Assembly: GCA_026018925.1 (NCBI GenBank)
Contig: JAKSZU010000018.1
Span: 6,294,920 to 6,358,919 of the forward strand
Source: Tupaia tana
Taxonomy: Eukaryota > Chordata > Mammalia > Scandentia > Tupaiidae
Length of the DNA: 64,000 bases
Direction of reading: 5' to 3'
The position numbers and the translations under genes are program-made. The stretch's first letter is position 1. The number at the start of each line of letters is the position of its first letter. A model generated the notes under the pieces. It was not told the DNA's origin and made no database searches. It saw nothing but the letters and a program-made list of their open reading frames with translations. Below are positions 37,606 through 53,510 of this stretch, in pieces.

Positions 37606-38544
37606 CCCTCTTGATGTGACGATGTATGAATGTTTATTGTAAAAAACATTAATAAGGTTGACTCAAGTTCTGGCCTACAGGTGCCAGATGATTCTAGATT
37701 TATTTTAACCAGAAGAAATTCCTCTCACTGTGAATGAGACCGTGTTCTATGAGTGAGTGTCAACTCACACAAGCGCCCGCAGCCCTGGAAATTAAAGCCA
37801 AGTGTCAAGAGGCCTGAGGGGCAGTTTTGGTCTCATGGACACGGGTTCCCACAGCCCGCGGCAGCTGGCAGAGGTCAGCACCAAGAGGGCTAAAGCTACC
37901 TGGGGAAAATGCCGAAATGGAGAACGCACAGGTCCCATGTGAAATTACAAGACGGAGAACGCCAGAGCCTGGCGGAAAGGCTGTGGCTGTTTACCGAGCA
38001 CCCCCTCCCCGGCGAGGTGCTGAGCACTTGGTACGTGCCTCTCACTTCATCCTCACGAGCTGGCTCTGGGAGGCACAGACGATGACCACCTCTGCCTTGC
38101 ACGATGTGGGCAGCAAAGCAAAGAAAGGGCAGGGTCCTGCCCCAGCTGGCAATGAGCAGAGCTGGGCTCAACTCCGAAGAGGACTCCGGGCCCAATTCCT
38201 AACTGCACTGGTAGAGATCTCCCTTCCTTCCGCCACTGAGGCTGCAGAGGGCCACCTGCCGGCTCTCAGAAGCGCTCCCAGACCATCTGCTTGCAGCACC
38301 CTGCCGACCTCCTGTTCTGTAATTCGAGTTCTCCTCAGACACGGCCCTGCCCTCTTGTCTGCGGCTTCTCTGGGGCTGCTCTCACACCTCGGTTATGGGG
38401 CTGAGAAGGTACACAGAGACCTCAGGACCCACAGAGCCTGAGATATTCCTACCTGGTCCTTCACAGAAAATTCCGTGGACCTCTGCACTAGACTGAGACC
38501 TGCTGGCGGGATTAGAGAAGGATGAGAAGTGAGAAGTCCTGATC

Positions 38545-38710
38545 TAAATGTGGCACTCACTTAACCTCTCTGTGCCTCAGGTTACTCATCTGTGAAAAAG
38601 GAATAGCATGCCCACTTAGTGGCAAAAAATCAAGACGACCACGTACACTAAGATCCTAGCACAGACCCTGGCCCTAGGGGGCGCTCACGGAACACAAGCA
38701 CGCATCAGTC
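38545..38710 (+). mobile_element. MIR SINE fragment
   Basis: CACTTAACCTCTCTGTGCCT CAG and ACTCATCTGTGAAAAAGG match the MIR core. Confidence 0.6.
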
Positions 38711-39089
38711 CTCCACATGCAATGCCGCACATACATGTGCTTGGGGGCCCACCAGTAGAAACAGGCCTACCGGGAACAGGGCCAAAACAGGGAATAGAGA
38801 CAGGAAGAGAATTTTGATCGTCCCTCTCTTTTGAAGGGTTCTGAAAGTGGGGCCAGGCTATGAACATGAAGGGAAGGAGGGAGGGACACAGAAAGGTCAC
38901 AGAGCCAAGGAGTGACTTGCCACCTTGACCCAGTGGGCGCCAGCACTCCTCTGAGGACCTAGCGGCGACTCTGGCCCGCCTCTGCGGGTAAAAGGGTGAG
39001 AGCAGGGAGTGCCCGTGTGTGGCGTGTGTCCGTCTCTCCTCCCAGCCGCTTTCCCCTTAAAGGCAAGACACCAGGAACAGCCGACTGAC

Positions 39090-39210
39090 CTCGAGGAAAT
39101 GAAGGCGTGGTCTCTGATGGCCTGGACGACGTCATCGAACTTGATCTTGGTGGTCCGCGTCCAGCCGTGGTAGATGATGGGCTTCCCATCGGGCCCATCC
39201 CAGCAGTCCA
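39090..39210 (-). CDS. PLCG2: PLCG2 exon 13: X-box with Asp359 and His372
   Basis: 121 nt encoding [20 protein letters not shown] then [20 protein letters not shown] (human 358-397). Asp359 (calcium) and the second catalytic histidine, His372 in YHGWT, are both kept. Acceptor cccgcag, donor gtcagt. This exon and its neighbours form the first half of the TIM barrel. Confidence 0.97.
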
Positions 39211-39436
39211 CTGCGGGGAAAAACATGGCGGCCTCAACCCCACCACACACAGGCACCGACCTCAGACCTGCTGCGCCGAGGGTCTCCAGGTTGGCACCGC
39301 CCTACCCCAACTCAGATACAAGGACGGAGGGGCCAGACCAAATCGTTATGCTCAGAGCAGACACAAGGACACAGGGTCACCTGTGTACCTACAAGACACA
39401 ATACGACACGTGTCCCTGACAAAATGGCTTCAATAC

Positions 39437-39682
39437 TTTTTTTTTTTAATTTGCCAAAGGGTACATACGTACACGCACCAGAGAGAGACAAAGAGAGAGG
39501 GAGAAGAGAAAGCAACCCCAGTGGGGTGTGGTCACGCTGCCATCCGCTCTTCCTCATTTCTCCACCCTGTTGGGATTTGGAGCATACGTGCACATGCGCT
39601 TGGCATGCCTCTGGGTCTGGGATTCGGGTCGGCCACATGGAATCTGGCTCCCTAGAACACTAGACCACAGAGTGGGCCCTCA
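39437..39682 (-). mobile_element. tRNA-derived SINE, inverted and old
   Basis: Poly(T) start, AATTTGCCAAAGGG, then GGCCACATGGAATCTGGCTC and CTAGACCACAG. Confidence 0.72.
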
Positions 39683-40240
39683 ATGCTCCTTTTCAAAATA
39701 CAGTTACAACTTTACTTTCTGATTTCACCTGTTTAGGCTTTGGTTTGCCTTTCCTTCCAGTAGAAATACAGAACAATGAGAAAATTATCTGTGAAGGCTC
39801 ATTGTAGAACAAACAGAAATGGATCGTGGAGGAGGAGAACTTCCCCCAGATTTGCAACCCCAGAAGGTACGGGACCTGGCAGGTTCCAGCTCTATTTTTT
39901 TCACGTTTGCTTCTCCCTGGGGTGGGGGGCACAAGCTTGGAGAATGTCTACAGAATAACTGCCACTACATTTTGATTCCATGGTGATACTCAACTTTGGA
40001 GCCTGCATTGGTGACCTGTGCCTTTCTCAGCCAAATACACCTACAAGTCTTTAGTGACAGAGCAAGGCAAGAAGGGACACAGGTGACAAGAGGGCAGGAG
40101 AGGTAAGGCCTCCACCAGCTGCCTGGCTGCAGGTGCACCTGGCCCACCTCTTCGTAGCTGCTCACCACGCCTAGGGCACCTGTCCAGCTGCTGAAACACA
40201 AAAGGTGTGTATTTGTCTCCCCCTAAATGCAACCCAGACA

Positions 40241-40483
40241 AGGGTCAGCCCTGTGGCCCAGCAGTTAAGGAGGCCGATCCCACACCGGCGACCACAATTT
40301 CAATGCCAGCCACAGCGGTCTGAGAACCACGCTGGGTGCACGTGCATGCCCCAAGTCCTGACAGAACAGAGAAACAGAGAAGGGGTGTGGCAATGACTAT
40401 GTCCCATTGGGGTGCTCTCTTCCCCACCATCTCTCTATCTCTCTCTGGAGAGCACATGCACCTTTGGCAACTAAAAGAAATAC
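40241..40483 (+). mobile_element. tRNA-derived SINE, diverged type
   Basis: CCTGTGGCCCAGCAGTTAAG head and CCATTGGGGTGCTCTCTTCC body; old relative of the dominant family. Confidence 0.68.
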
Positions 40484-40624
40484 AGAGGAAGCAGAGACAG
40501 GGTACAGAATGCCAAAGCAATCTCTGCTGCCAGCCCCCCCCCCCATTCCAGACTCTCCAGATCCCCCCAAACCATGCAGCAGGGCTCGAGGTTCCAGCCA
40601 GACCCTCCAGGGGCCCTTCAGTCA

Positions 40625-41846
<1,222 letters not shown>

Positions 41847-41965
41847 GTGTTGTGTGACGAGGAGATCCAGTAGTGCGACAAGGGGTTGTTCATGTCCTGC
41901 ATGTCCACCACGTCATGCTTCTCATCCCAGATGGTGTTTTCCCGCGAAAACAGGTAGGTGAGGAA
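41847..41965 (-). CDS. PLCG2: PLCG2 exon 11: X-box with catalytic His327
   Basis: 119 nt encoding [40 protein letters not shown] (human 290-329). It begins the PI-PLC X domain. SSSHN holds His327, which acts in acid-base catalysis, and Asn328, a calcium ligand. Both are present. Acceptor tctcag, donor gtgagt. It ends within the Tyr330-preceding Thr codon. Confidence 0.97.
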
Positions 41966-42596
41966 CTGAGAAATCAAACACAGAGCCGACGGCGGTGCTG
42001 AGGGTGGGCTGCGTCTGTGCCCACGGGGAAAGCGCGGCCCTGGACCGGGAAGCCGCCAGCCGGGCTCCAGACAGCGAAGCCGGTTCCCACACAGAAGGCT
42101 CCGACGGCGCAGGCCGCACCGACAAGTGTCTCGCTGCTCTGGATGCTTTCCTGTGCAATGTTTACCCTGAAATATCGGCTACTGCGAGAACATATGCCGC
42201 CCATATGGACGTTCTAGGGCATAACAGAAACAAGCATTGGTGACTCCTCCCCACCGCGGGAGGCAGAACGTTACAATGTCGGAACACCGGGCCAGGGAAT
42301 TTCACATCCCAGCTCCTGGTCCCTTTAAAAATACATGAAGATGAATAAAAAGAGAAACGGGGAAGAAAGCCCAGAAGCTTGGGCGGCCTGAGGCTGCTTT
42401 CTGTTGCCTGGGAGAGGCCTCACGCCGGGCAGGTATCCCCAGCTCCCCTTGGGGCCCTCTGCCCTCTGCCAGGCAGCACACCCCTTCCCCACGCTACAGG
42501 TGCGCAGCCACCTGCGGGTGTGTTCCCCTGCTCCTGGCGGGAGTCTCTCCCGGTAACGGACGCCCTCTAGTGGCGAAAGCGATAAACCCACCCTGG

Positions 42597-42960
42597 TAGC
42601 ATTGTGAGTGGAGGAGGGTTTAGCTGAATTTGCTACTGAAAGTAGTTAGATTATTTAAGAAATTGTGTGATCAATAAAATGGGGGGGGGAAGGAATGGAA
42701 GACAACGGTAGATACCAGAGATAGTGTGAGAAGAGGGTGGGAAAGGGCAGAGGGTCAGACATAGGGGTAAAAAAAAATACATATACATATATATATATAT
42801 ATATATATAACTAGAAATGGAACATTATTGATGACAACATGCATGATTTAGCCACTATGCAGTATATTCTGGATGGGAAACCACATATTGTATGCTGTTA
42901 CTATGTTTAGGGGATGAATCTAAGTTAATTTTGAGAAAAAAAAAAAAACACAAAAACTGT
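42597..42960 (+). mobile_element. LINE-like 3' end, copy 1
   Basis: Shares GATCAATAAAATGGGGGG, GATACCAGAGA and TTCTGGATGGGAA-type segments with copy 2 and ends in an A run. Includes an (AT)n block at 42778-42808. Confidence 0.55.
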
Positions 42961-43079
42961 TTTTTTTTTAAATTAAAAAAAATGCATATTTGATGATTGC
43001 AGTAAGGTATACAGCCCCAGCTAGGTGCTACTTTATAATATGTTCATTCTACTCACTGAGGTTTATGCCTAAAGTCAGA

Positions 43080-43443
43080 CTTGTGTTCATGGATATGTAT
43101 ATATCAGCTGTGCTTGCTATTGGAAGTATTTAGATTAATTAAGTTCATTAGTGAATCAATAAAATGGGGGGAAAGGCATAGAAAGCAACCATGGATACCA
43201 GAGACAGTGTGGGAGGAGCGTGGGACACGGCAGAGGGTGAGAGACAGGGAATCAAGGACGGCAAAAATAACTAAATATACAAGAAATGAGAAATGGAGAA
43301 TTATTTGTCAATGATAACATGTATGTTGATGTGCTTGATTGAGCCAATATACAGTGTATTTCGGATGGGAAGTCTCATTTTGTATGCTGTAATGATGTAT
43401 AGTAAATGAATGTAAATAAATAAATTTAAATTAAAAAAAAAAA
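43080..43443 (+). mobile_element. LINE-like 3' end, copy 2
   Basis: Same order of shared segments as copy 1 (AATCAATAAAATGGGGGGAA, GGATACCAGAGACAGTGT), ending TAAATAAATAAATTTAAATT plus poly(A). Confidence 0.55.
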
Positions 43444-43608
43444 ATGAAGCCCTCTATCCTCCACAACATGGGAAAAGGCACACCTGACTGACCGGGTCGG
43501 CGGGCAGCGTCTGACAGCAGCCCCCAAGGCAGAGAGAACACACCCAGAAACAGACCTCTGAGGATGCCGACGGGACGCGGACGGGGACACCGCGCATGGC
43601 CCACTCAC

Positions 43609-43710
43609 CTCGTCGACAAACAGGAACGGCTCCGCGGTCTCCCGCATCGTGTCGTCGATGAACTTCGTCATCCGCTCGCGGACTTTGTTCAGGTCCTGAG
43701 CCCAGAGCTC
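43609..43710 (-). CDS. PLCG2: PLCG2 exon 10: EF-hand region to X-box
   Basis: 102 nt, 34 codons: [20 protein letters not shown] then [14 protein letters not shown] (human 256-289). The only clear change is His to Leu at the second residue. Acceptor tttgaag, donor gtgagt, both phase 0. It is the last piece before the catalytic X-box. Confidence 0.96.
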
Positions 43711-43805
43711 CTTCAAACAGCAAGACAAGAAATCACCAAAGAAAGAACAGACAACATTCCTCATCTCCCGGGGCCTGGCCCGTTGTGAAAAAGGCCAGAA
43801 CGCCC

Positions 43806-44049
43806 GGGGCCAGCAGACGGCAGAGTGGTTACGTCCCTGGACTCCCACGTGGCCGACCACGGACCATAGTTGGAGTCCGGGACCTGGTGTCTTGAAAATC
43901 AAGCGCGGTGCCGCTCCACGATGTGTGCCTGAGACTCCAGGAGGAGAGCGGAGAAAATGGGATCGCAGCATGGCCATCCCCTCTGATGGGGCATTTCTCA
44001 CTTCCCCTCCCACTGTCTTTCTGTCTCTGTCTCTCTCTCTCTCTCTGTC

Positions 44050-44093
<44 letters not shown>

Positions 44094-44146
44094 GCAAACA
44101 CACACACTAAGGCAAAAACCTCTACCAAAAAAAAAAAAAAAAAAAG
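43806..44146 (+). mobile_element. tRNA-derived SINE with expanded (CT)n
   Basis: Full-length copy enlarged by growth of the internal CT run (44020-44092). Confidence 0.82.
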
Positions 44147-44498
44147 ACTAGAAACCCAGCGATCCTGAAGTCACGTGCAGTAAAGGGTCAAGGACCCCCT
44201 ACGGAGACCTCGTCCTGCACGCGGCCGTCGCCAGGGGTCGCACGTGTTCTCCACACAGGACAGGGCCAGATACCTTGGGCTGTGTGGGCTGCGTGGTGTC
44301 GAGTCTGTGGCAACCCTGCCATGGCACGAGCATGGGCACAGGTGACACAGAGGTAGACAGGCGTGGCTGCGTTCCAGTGTGGCTGTTTATAAAAACAAGC
44401 AGGCCAGGGGTGTCCTGCACCACCGTTGGCCACCCCTGCCTAGGCTGGCCCCTTACACGTGGTCGAGGGAAGAACTGTGAGCACAGTGGTTATACTGG

Positions 44499-44627
44499 CC
44501 TGGCTGGGCCTCCTCCTGCTGGCACGTGGGTAAGGCCTCCTCTGGCCTCGCCCTGACGTGGAGCCTGGCTGGGCCTCCTCCTGCTGGCACGTGGGTAAGG
44601 CCTCCTCTGGCCTCGCCCTGACGTGGA
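44499..44627. repeat. 65-bp tandem duplication
   Basis: CCTGGCTGGGCCTCCTCCTG begins at 44499 and 44564, nearly identical through CTGACGTGGA. Confidence 0.93.
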
Positions 44628-45600
44628 ACTGCAACAGCACCCGCACGCGGGCTTCAGGCCATGTGCTCAGCACCCGGCACGTGGAAGGTGCTCAGATGGT
44701 GGCAGCCTGTGCGGACCCTCCTCCCCCATGGCCATCTGGTTCAGCAGTACGAAACTCTGCAAGTCATATGTCGTCGTGGTCATCTTAGAGATGACGCGGA
44801 AACGGAAGCTGGGGAACGTCACAGAGGATCCCAGTTCACACGTCTCGAAGGTTCCAAGTAATGAAACGGCGGGGAAAGGACACGGAACCTTCTCCGATGC
44901 CCCCTCCACAGGACGAAAAGCAGGCTGCTCGGCCACTGAGCACACTGGGCACGTGCATGACAGTTCAGCACAGCTCCATCTTACAGACGCCACCTCCAGA
45001 GAAAGGCTGTGTAATATTAAGGAACTTCCCTGCTCGCCTCTCCGCGCCCTGAAACCCTGGACACTCAGGCGGGGGATGAATACGACGGCCGGCTTCCACT
45101 CTGACCCAGTCTGGGTTCTGACAGTCTCAGGCCTCTCTCTACGAACAGCAGAAGCAAATATGCTACCCGCTGTGTGTGGCTGGGCGAGAGGGTCTGATGA
45201 GGACGCTGGAAGGAGGAACGGCGTTAAGAACAGACAAGAGCAAGGTGGTGACAAAGGGCCTCGCTGACAGACGAGGCACGGCGACAAGGAGCTCACTGCC
45301 AACTCTTGGAAATCCACCCGGGACAGGGACACACGATGGCCCGGAGGCGGGGGACCGTGAGTTCACTGTCTACAGAGGTAGTATAATCTTTGAATGCTAC
45401 GAAAGAAAACTCCAGTTGTGGGGTATTCGCTGGAAATGCCTGGCCTGGTCTAGAGGTTCCAAAGAGCAGGCAGCGTCCGTCCTCCTTCCCCGACAAAGCA
45501 TTCACATTTGGAGACCTGGGTACCGAGCTAACGCAAGCTGGAACCAGACTGGCTGCGAATAAAGACTCTTCTATCTACAGGAGATTAAAATGCCAATATT

Positions 45601-45800
45601 CTTTTTTTTTTTAATTGCTGTTGCTGTTTATTAATTATTATTTATTTCATAACAGAGAGAGAGAGAGAGAGGCACCCCCATCAGGGCCTTCCTGCCACCC
45701 TTCACCCTAGTCTCAGCTGGCATTCCCATGGAGGTCCTGGGATGTGACTCACTTTCTCATGTGAGTCCAGTCACAGTACCACTGTGCCACCACCTGAGCC
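45601..45800 (-). mobile_element. Second tRNA-type SINE family, inverted (probable)
   Basis: Poly(T) start, GA run, TGGGATGTGACTCACTTTCT and CCACTGTGCCACCACCTGAG. Confidence 0.5.
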
Positions 45801-45900
45801 CATAAAATGCCAGTACTCTAGGGTTAAAAAATGCACCTGCTTGGTGTGGGTAACTGCATTAGGCACCTCCTGCCATAATGAATGTGACAAAGGACAGCAA

Positions 45901-45960
45901 TGGGGCCAGACGGTGGTGTGGAGGCAACGCATGACACTGCGAGGCAAAGCCCACGGGAGG
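45901..45960 (+). mobile_element. Second tRNA-type SINE family, head fragment
   Basis: GGGGCCAGACGGTGGTGTGG and CGCATGACACTGCGAGGC match the head of the 8626 copy; the rest is missing. Confidence 0.5.
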
Positions 45961-45999
45961 CTCTGCGTGCCGGGCACTGGCTGGCCAGGCACTCTTTCC

Positions 46000-46160
46000 A
46001 CCCGGCGGCTCATCTTGAATTCACCCCGCAGGGCACGCATTATTCTCCACACTTTGTAAATGGGAAAACTGGGGCTTCCAGGCATTCGAGAACTTGACCC
46101 AGTGCTGAATCTGAGCCCAAACCGGAACAACCCAGTCCGAGGGCTTCCTTTTAACCCGTT
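46000..46160 (-). mobile_element. MIR SINE fragment, inverted (probable)
   Basis: GTAAATGGGAAAACTGGGGC and ACTTGACCCAGTGCTGAATC resemble the inverted MIR. Confidence 0.45.
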
Positions 46161-46938
46161 TTCTACAACGCTGCCCCTCCTTGCCAGGGCCGTGCTGTGG
46201 TGTATTAGCCAGTCCCCTAATGGAAATTTAGATGCATTCCAAGTTTTCATTCCCATTAAAAATGCTGCCATGATTTCCCAAGGGTAAGTGCCGAGGAGGA
46301 CAACTGTGAGTCAGAGTACGTCCAGTTTCCACTCCGGTTGTACATACACAAGGTGTTCTTGTGCACACCAAGTGCTCGTGGTTACTCCACGAGGGAATCC
46401 GTGACCCAAACAGCTGTCACAGAGGCCACGGGCTGCTGGTCCTAACTCTCCATATGCAGAGAGTGAGCAAGCTCTTGCCATTTGCTACTGGCCCCACCGC
46501 CCTGGTCTCTAAGAGCCATGGGGCCCACCCGTGGTAACTGTGGAAGGAACAGTATGATGGCTGTATGGTACAGGAAGCCCAGCACAGGGTCCTCTGCGGG
46601 GAAGCGGGGAATTCTCCCTGTAATAAAATTAACCACCACTAGGTGGGGCTAGATAGATACTGTCAAGTCAGTCTAGCAGGTGATGAGTTCTGGGATGTAA
46701 GGCTCCTTGTCCCCCAAGAATTCAATCAATTTAACTTTACGAGCACCCTACAAAACTGAGGAATTTGGTGCAAGAAAAAGCAAGGTTTAAAAAATAAATA
46801 AAAGCATCTCCTCCCTCACTCGGCCCCCTCACAGTACCTAGCTGGGCGAATAAGTCAGCCTTAAATCACTTTCATTCAGCCACCATGCAGGGAAGGGGAA
46901 GGTGTGACCCTACAATCCATGTTGTCATTCACCACCTA

Positions 46939-49918
<2,980 letters not shown>

Positions 49919-49961
49919 CCCAAGATGAACACCGAAGAATCCTTTTTGAATTCATCAAAAT
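49919..49961 (-). CDS. PLCG2: PLCG2 exon 8: one base short, frame lost
   Basis: The exon is 43 nt between a good acceptor (ccctttcag) and donor (gtgagg). Human residues 217-231 need 44 nt at this position. The exon starts ATTTTGATGAATTC where the human protein requires two codons before Asp-Glu-Phe; here only five bases precede GATGAATTC. The downstream part reads DEFKKDSSVFILG only in the shifted frame. Read literally, translation from exon 7 runs out of frame through exons 8 and 9 and meets TGA in exon 10. All other exons are intact, so a sequencing or assembly error is more likely than gene loss. Confidence 0.9.
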
Positions 49962-51960
49962 CTGAAAGGGAAACAGATAAGGACGTTAGACAAGTCACCA
50001 ACACAAATGAGATTTTTGTTGCTAAGAAATTATTACAATTTGCATTCGCTGTAAATGGACACAGTATAACAGAAACTCATGAAGCAGAAGGTAGAGGTCT
50101 TTCTCACCCTCTCATGGTCTTACTCCTGAGGTGGCAGTCACTCTTCATAACTTGATGCATTTCCTTCCACTGATAGAAGTTGTTTTCCGGATATTCATTT
50201 AATTGTTTACTATTACATCATATTACACACATAAGTTTTGACCACTGTGTTAAATTTTTAATATTGTGTAACCTTAAATAGCCCCGCTTCATTACTGTGA
50301 CAAACTACATTGTATTCCTACGTCACGTGACTTTCTATTATATCCAGTACTGTGAAAACGATGCCCTGTATACATAGCCTTGCCCACCTGCCCCAGGTAT
50401 TTCTGCAGGGCAGATTCCCAGGAAGGAAAGTGCTTAGAACGGGTTCACAGTTGTGTGGATAAAGTCTGCGGGTGACTGTCAGAACTACTTTGCTGACAGA
50501 CGTCCCCCACCCAGAGAACACACCAGCCCACACGCGCACTGCTGCATCTCAGCTTTACCAGTGCAAAGACGGTGCTTGTGACCTTCAGATCTCAGGGGGA
50601 GAAAGGAATAATGGACGGCTTTGGCCCGTCTCTTCGTGGCCTACAGACATGCCAGTTACCAACGTGACGACAGGGCACTCCACCAGGGAGGCCGTGGAGC
50701 ACCTCCCAGCTGCTCCGCACCCCACTTGGTCAGCTGAGTACTTCACACTCACACACATGCACTCACACACATGCATGCACACACCACATATATCTACACT
50801 CACACATCCTACAACACACGCACACCATGCTTCCCAGGGCCATCCCCAGTTCCGGCTAGGTAGCAGGACTCTAGCACTCTGCGAGGACACCGCAATAGGG
50901 TAAGTGAATAATTCCAGCAGAAAGGGACATGCGGTCACTGGTCTGTGACAAATGCTAATGATTTACAACAACTTCTGCTCCAGGAGACCCAGACCCTATC
51001 AAATGACCTGAAGTCCAGGTGACAGATTGACAATCAATGACCCAGAAAGGGCACCCACTAGGCTCTGGGTGGTCCACGTTAGTGTGCACAGGTGTGTGGG
51101 TTTGTGTTTGGTTTTCTTCTGGAATAATCTATAGCTTTGCTCAGCATCTCAAAGAAGTAGGTCACCCTAAAAGGTGAAGAACCACTCTTCCAACAAACCT
51201 AGGGCACTTCATTTCATTTAAGTGCAGCTAACAGCACAGCCCTGCACTCCCACTCGGGGGAGCCGGGATGGAGGAGAAGGTGCTGCCCCGGAAGGGTGCT
51301 TCTAGCAGGAAAGACCCTGGCTTCTCTTCTTTTTGGTCCCTAAACTCCCACTAGGACTTCCCATGCTTGCTGGCAAAGGCACCCAAGAGTACATATGTGG
51401 GGTCATCTGCTGGGATCGGAGCAGGGCGAGGGACTGGAGGGGACAATGCTTTTCACTCGGCACTCACTGCTCAGGAAGCCAAGGGTCTCTCGGAACTCCA
51501 AAGCCAAGCCATTCAGGCACTGGGGCAACACAGTGGGGAACAGAGGAGGAGCCAGGAGGACTCTGGGGCTGTTCCAACAGGGCAGTCTGTTAGAGTCCAC
51601 TGCAATGGGACCAGCGTGTGTGAGGGAGCCACGAGGCTGGATGCTCCAGTCGGAGACAGGGGAGGTGCATTTGGAGGGAGGTGGAAGGGTACAATTTTGG
51701 CCATGTCAGCACAAAGACACTCCTAAGTCCTGGGGAAAGGGATGTGACCATGCCAGGAATGAGAAGGTGAAGGCCAGTCTCAAGGTTTGTGTAAGAGAAG
51801 CACAGAATGTGGGTTTTAATATATAATCTGTGTTTAAGATGTAGGAGATCCATTTTTTTAAACAACCTAAACCATGTGACGGGCTAAGTACAACCAACTG
51901 CAGACTCACTGTGGCATGCCAGCCATCAGAGGGCATCCTTAGACACGGTAGAACCTCAGC

Positions 51961-52000
51961 ACCCCCCCCCCCACACACACACACACACACACACACACCC
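51961..52000. repeat. (C)n(CA)n microsatellite
   Basis: A C run followed directly by about 13 CA units. Confidence 0.95.
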
Positions 52001-52140
52001 CTATACTGGGCAACCTAGGGTACTCCAGAGGGTTCAAGGATTCTGAAAAACTCTGACTCAAATTTCTTTCACATACACACGTGCATCCACATGCACACAC
52101 ATGCCTTATGAAGAGTCATGATAAAAAGTACACGTTAAAA

Positions 52141-52460
52141 TCTCTCTTATGTGGAATGTGACCACAGTGGAAACCAGCGGGTTAACCTGTGCCGGCAGGG
52201 AGACAGCTCTTATGCAAACCTGATTCTCGAGCTTCGCCTGCCATCTGTCTAATGAGATGGCATCCTGAAATTTCGAGGCAAACTGGTATAAAAACTGTTA
52301 TTTGCAATACTTACCTTGAATGAATAAAGCTTTTCTCAATCCTGGCCAATTGCCTAAGTCAGCATTGTCATCATTCTGATTTCACATGTATGGTGCCATC
52401 AAAACATTGTCGTTGTTCTCAGGGACTGACTCTAAATAAAAGCTACAGGTTTAAACCTAG
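52141..52460 (+). mobile_element. Possible solo LTR fossil
   Basis: A TATA-like GTATAAAAAC (about 52289) and an AATAAAGC poly(A) signal (about 52325) lie in LTR-like spacing. Family and exact ends not determined. Confidence 0.35.
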
Positions 52461-52979
52461 AAACGTATTTTGATCAGCTTTTATGAAGCATGAGATTTTT
52501 TCTGTTTGGATTTTATATTTAAGGGGGTGAGGCGATTACAGTTTGAAAATCTTATAACCACTGATGTGGTTTAATCCCTTCATTTTACGGAGAAGCCTGC
52601 GTGAGGGGGAAAGAGGGCTTCCCCCACGGTGCTCAGTCTCTCAGAGGTCAAGTTGGGCTGGAACCCCATCTTCTGGAATTTCCCAGACCTACAATTTCTA
52701 CTCTATTTGGCAAACCAAGAACTAATTATTACATGTATGAAAAAGTGAACACGTTGCAACTGAACTTTTTGCTCTGTGAAATGTGTGTTTTCTCCAGCAG
52801 ATAAAAATGCCTCCCTCATTTCTCTGCATCCAAAGTCCCAAGGTCAGTGGTCACCCATCAAGCAGCCTCACCCTGTCACCAGCCTGCAGCCTCACATGCA
52901 GGCATGAACAACAATCGAAAGTAACATTCGCACTCACCACTGAAAAATGCCTGTACCTGCAGCTCTCAATCCCCTGTTC

Positions 52980-53110
52980 TGTTTCCCAGCACCCACTGGG
53001 GCAGGTAACACCAGTCCCACCGCACAGATAAGAAGACAGAGGCTGGGAGCAGTCCGTGGCCTGTCCCAGATCACACAGCTAATTGGAGAAACCAGATCCA
53101 TCTGACTGCA
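52980..53110 (-). mobile_element. MIR SINE fragment, inverted
   Basis: GCACAGATAAGAAGACAGAG and CAGATCACACAGCTAATTGG. Confidence 0.6.
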
Positions 53111-53250
53111 AGCCCCACATACACCCTGTCCTCTCACGGCTCTCCCAGGGAACCCCTTGGCGGTCTGCAAAGCCCCTTCCGTCAGCAACAGCCGCAGCTC
53201 CTGTTTGTTGAATACAAACTGCCCACTGAACACTGTGCTTAGAATGGCCC

Positions 53251-53510
53251 ACTTTTTAAAAATTTTGCCAGAGGGAACATGTGCTCCTCAGAGAGAGAAA
53301 GAGAGAAATGAAGAGAATAAGTGAAAAAGCCTCCCCCAGGGGGCATGGCCATGCTCGAATTCCTTCTCCATTTCCCCTTCCTTTTGGGATTTCAGGCATG
53401 CATGCATGTGCACCCAGCATGTTTTTCAATCTGCCAGGTCCAGGAAGCAAAATGCACAGTTAACCATGTAAAGTCCCCCCACCTTAACCACCACACCACC
53501 AGGTGACCTG
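53251..53510 (-). mobile_element. tRNA-derived SINE, inverted and old
   Basis: Recognised by TTTTGCCAGAGGGAACATGT, GCATGCATGCATGTGCACCC and CCACCACACCACCAGGTGAC. Confidence 0.75.

Larger units (their letters stand above)
41966..43608 (-). other. PLCG2 intron 10
   Basis: Bases 42600-43443 are two related LINE-like 3' ends in a row with an (AT)n run. The rest is unremarkable. Confidence 0.7.

Noticed and set aside
44623-45332. Opposing frames of 214 and 221 aa
   Set aside because: Mirror-image open frames in GC-rich intron without domains or splice support.
50150-50600. Old LINE or other repeat
   Set aside because: Phrases recall a common old mammalian repeat, but ends and family could not be defined.
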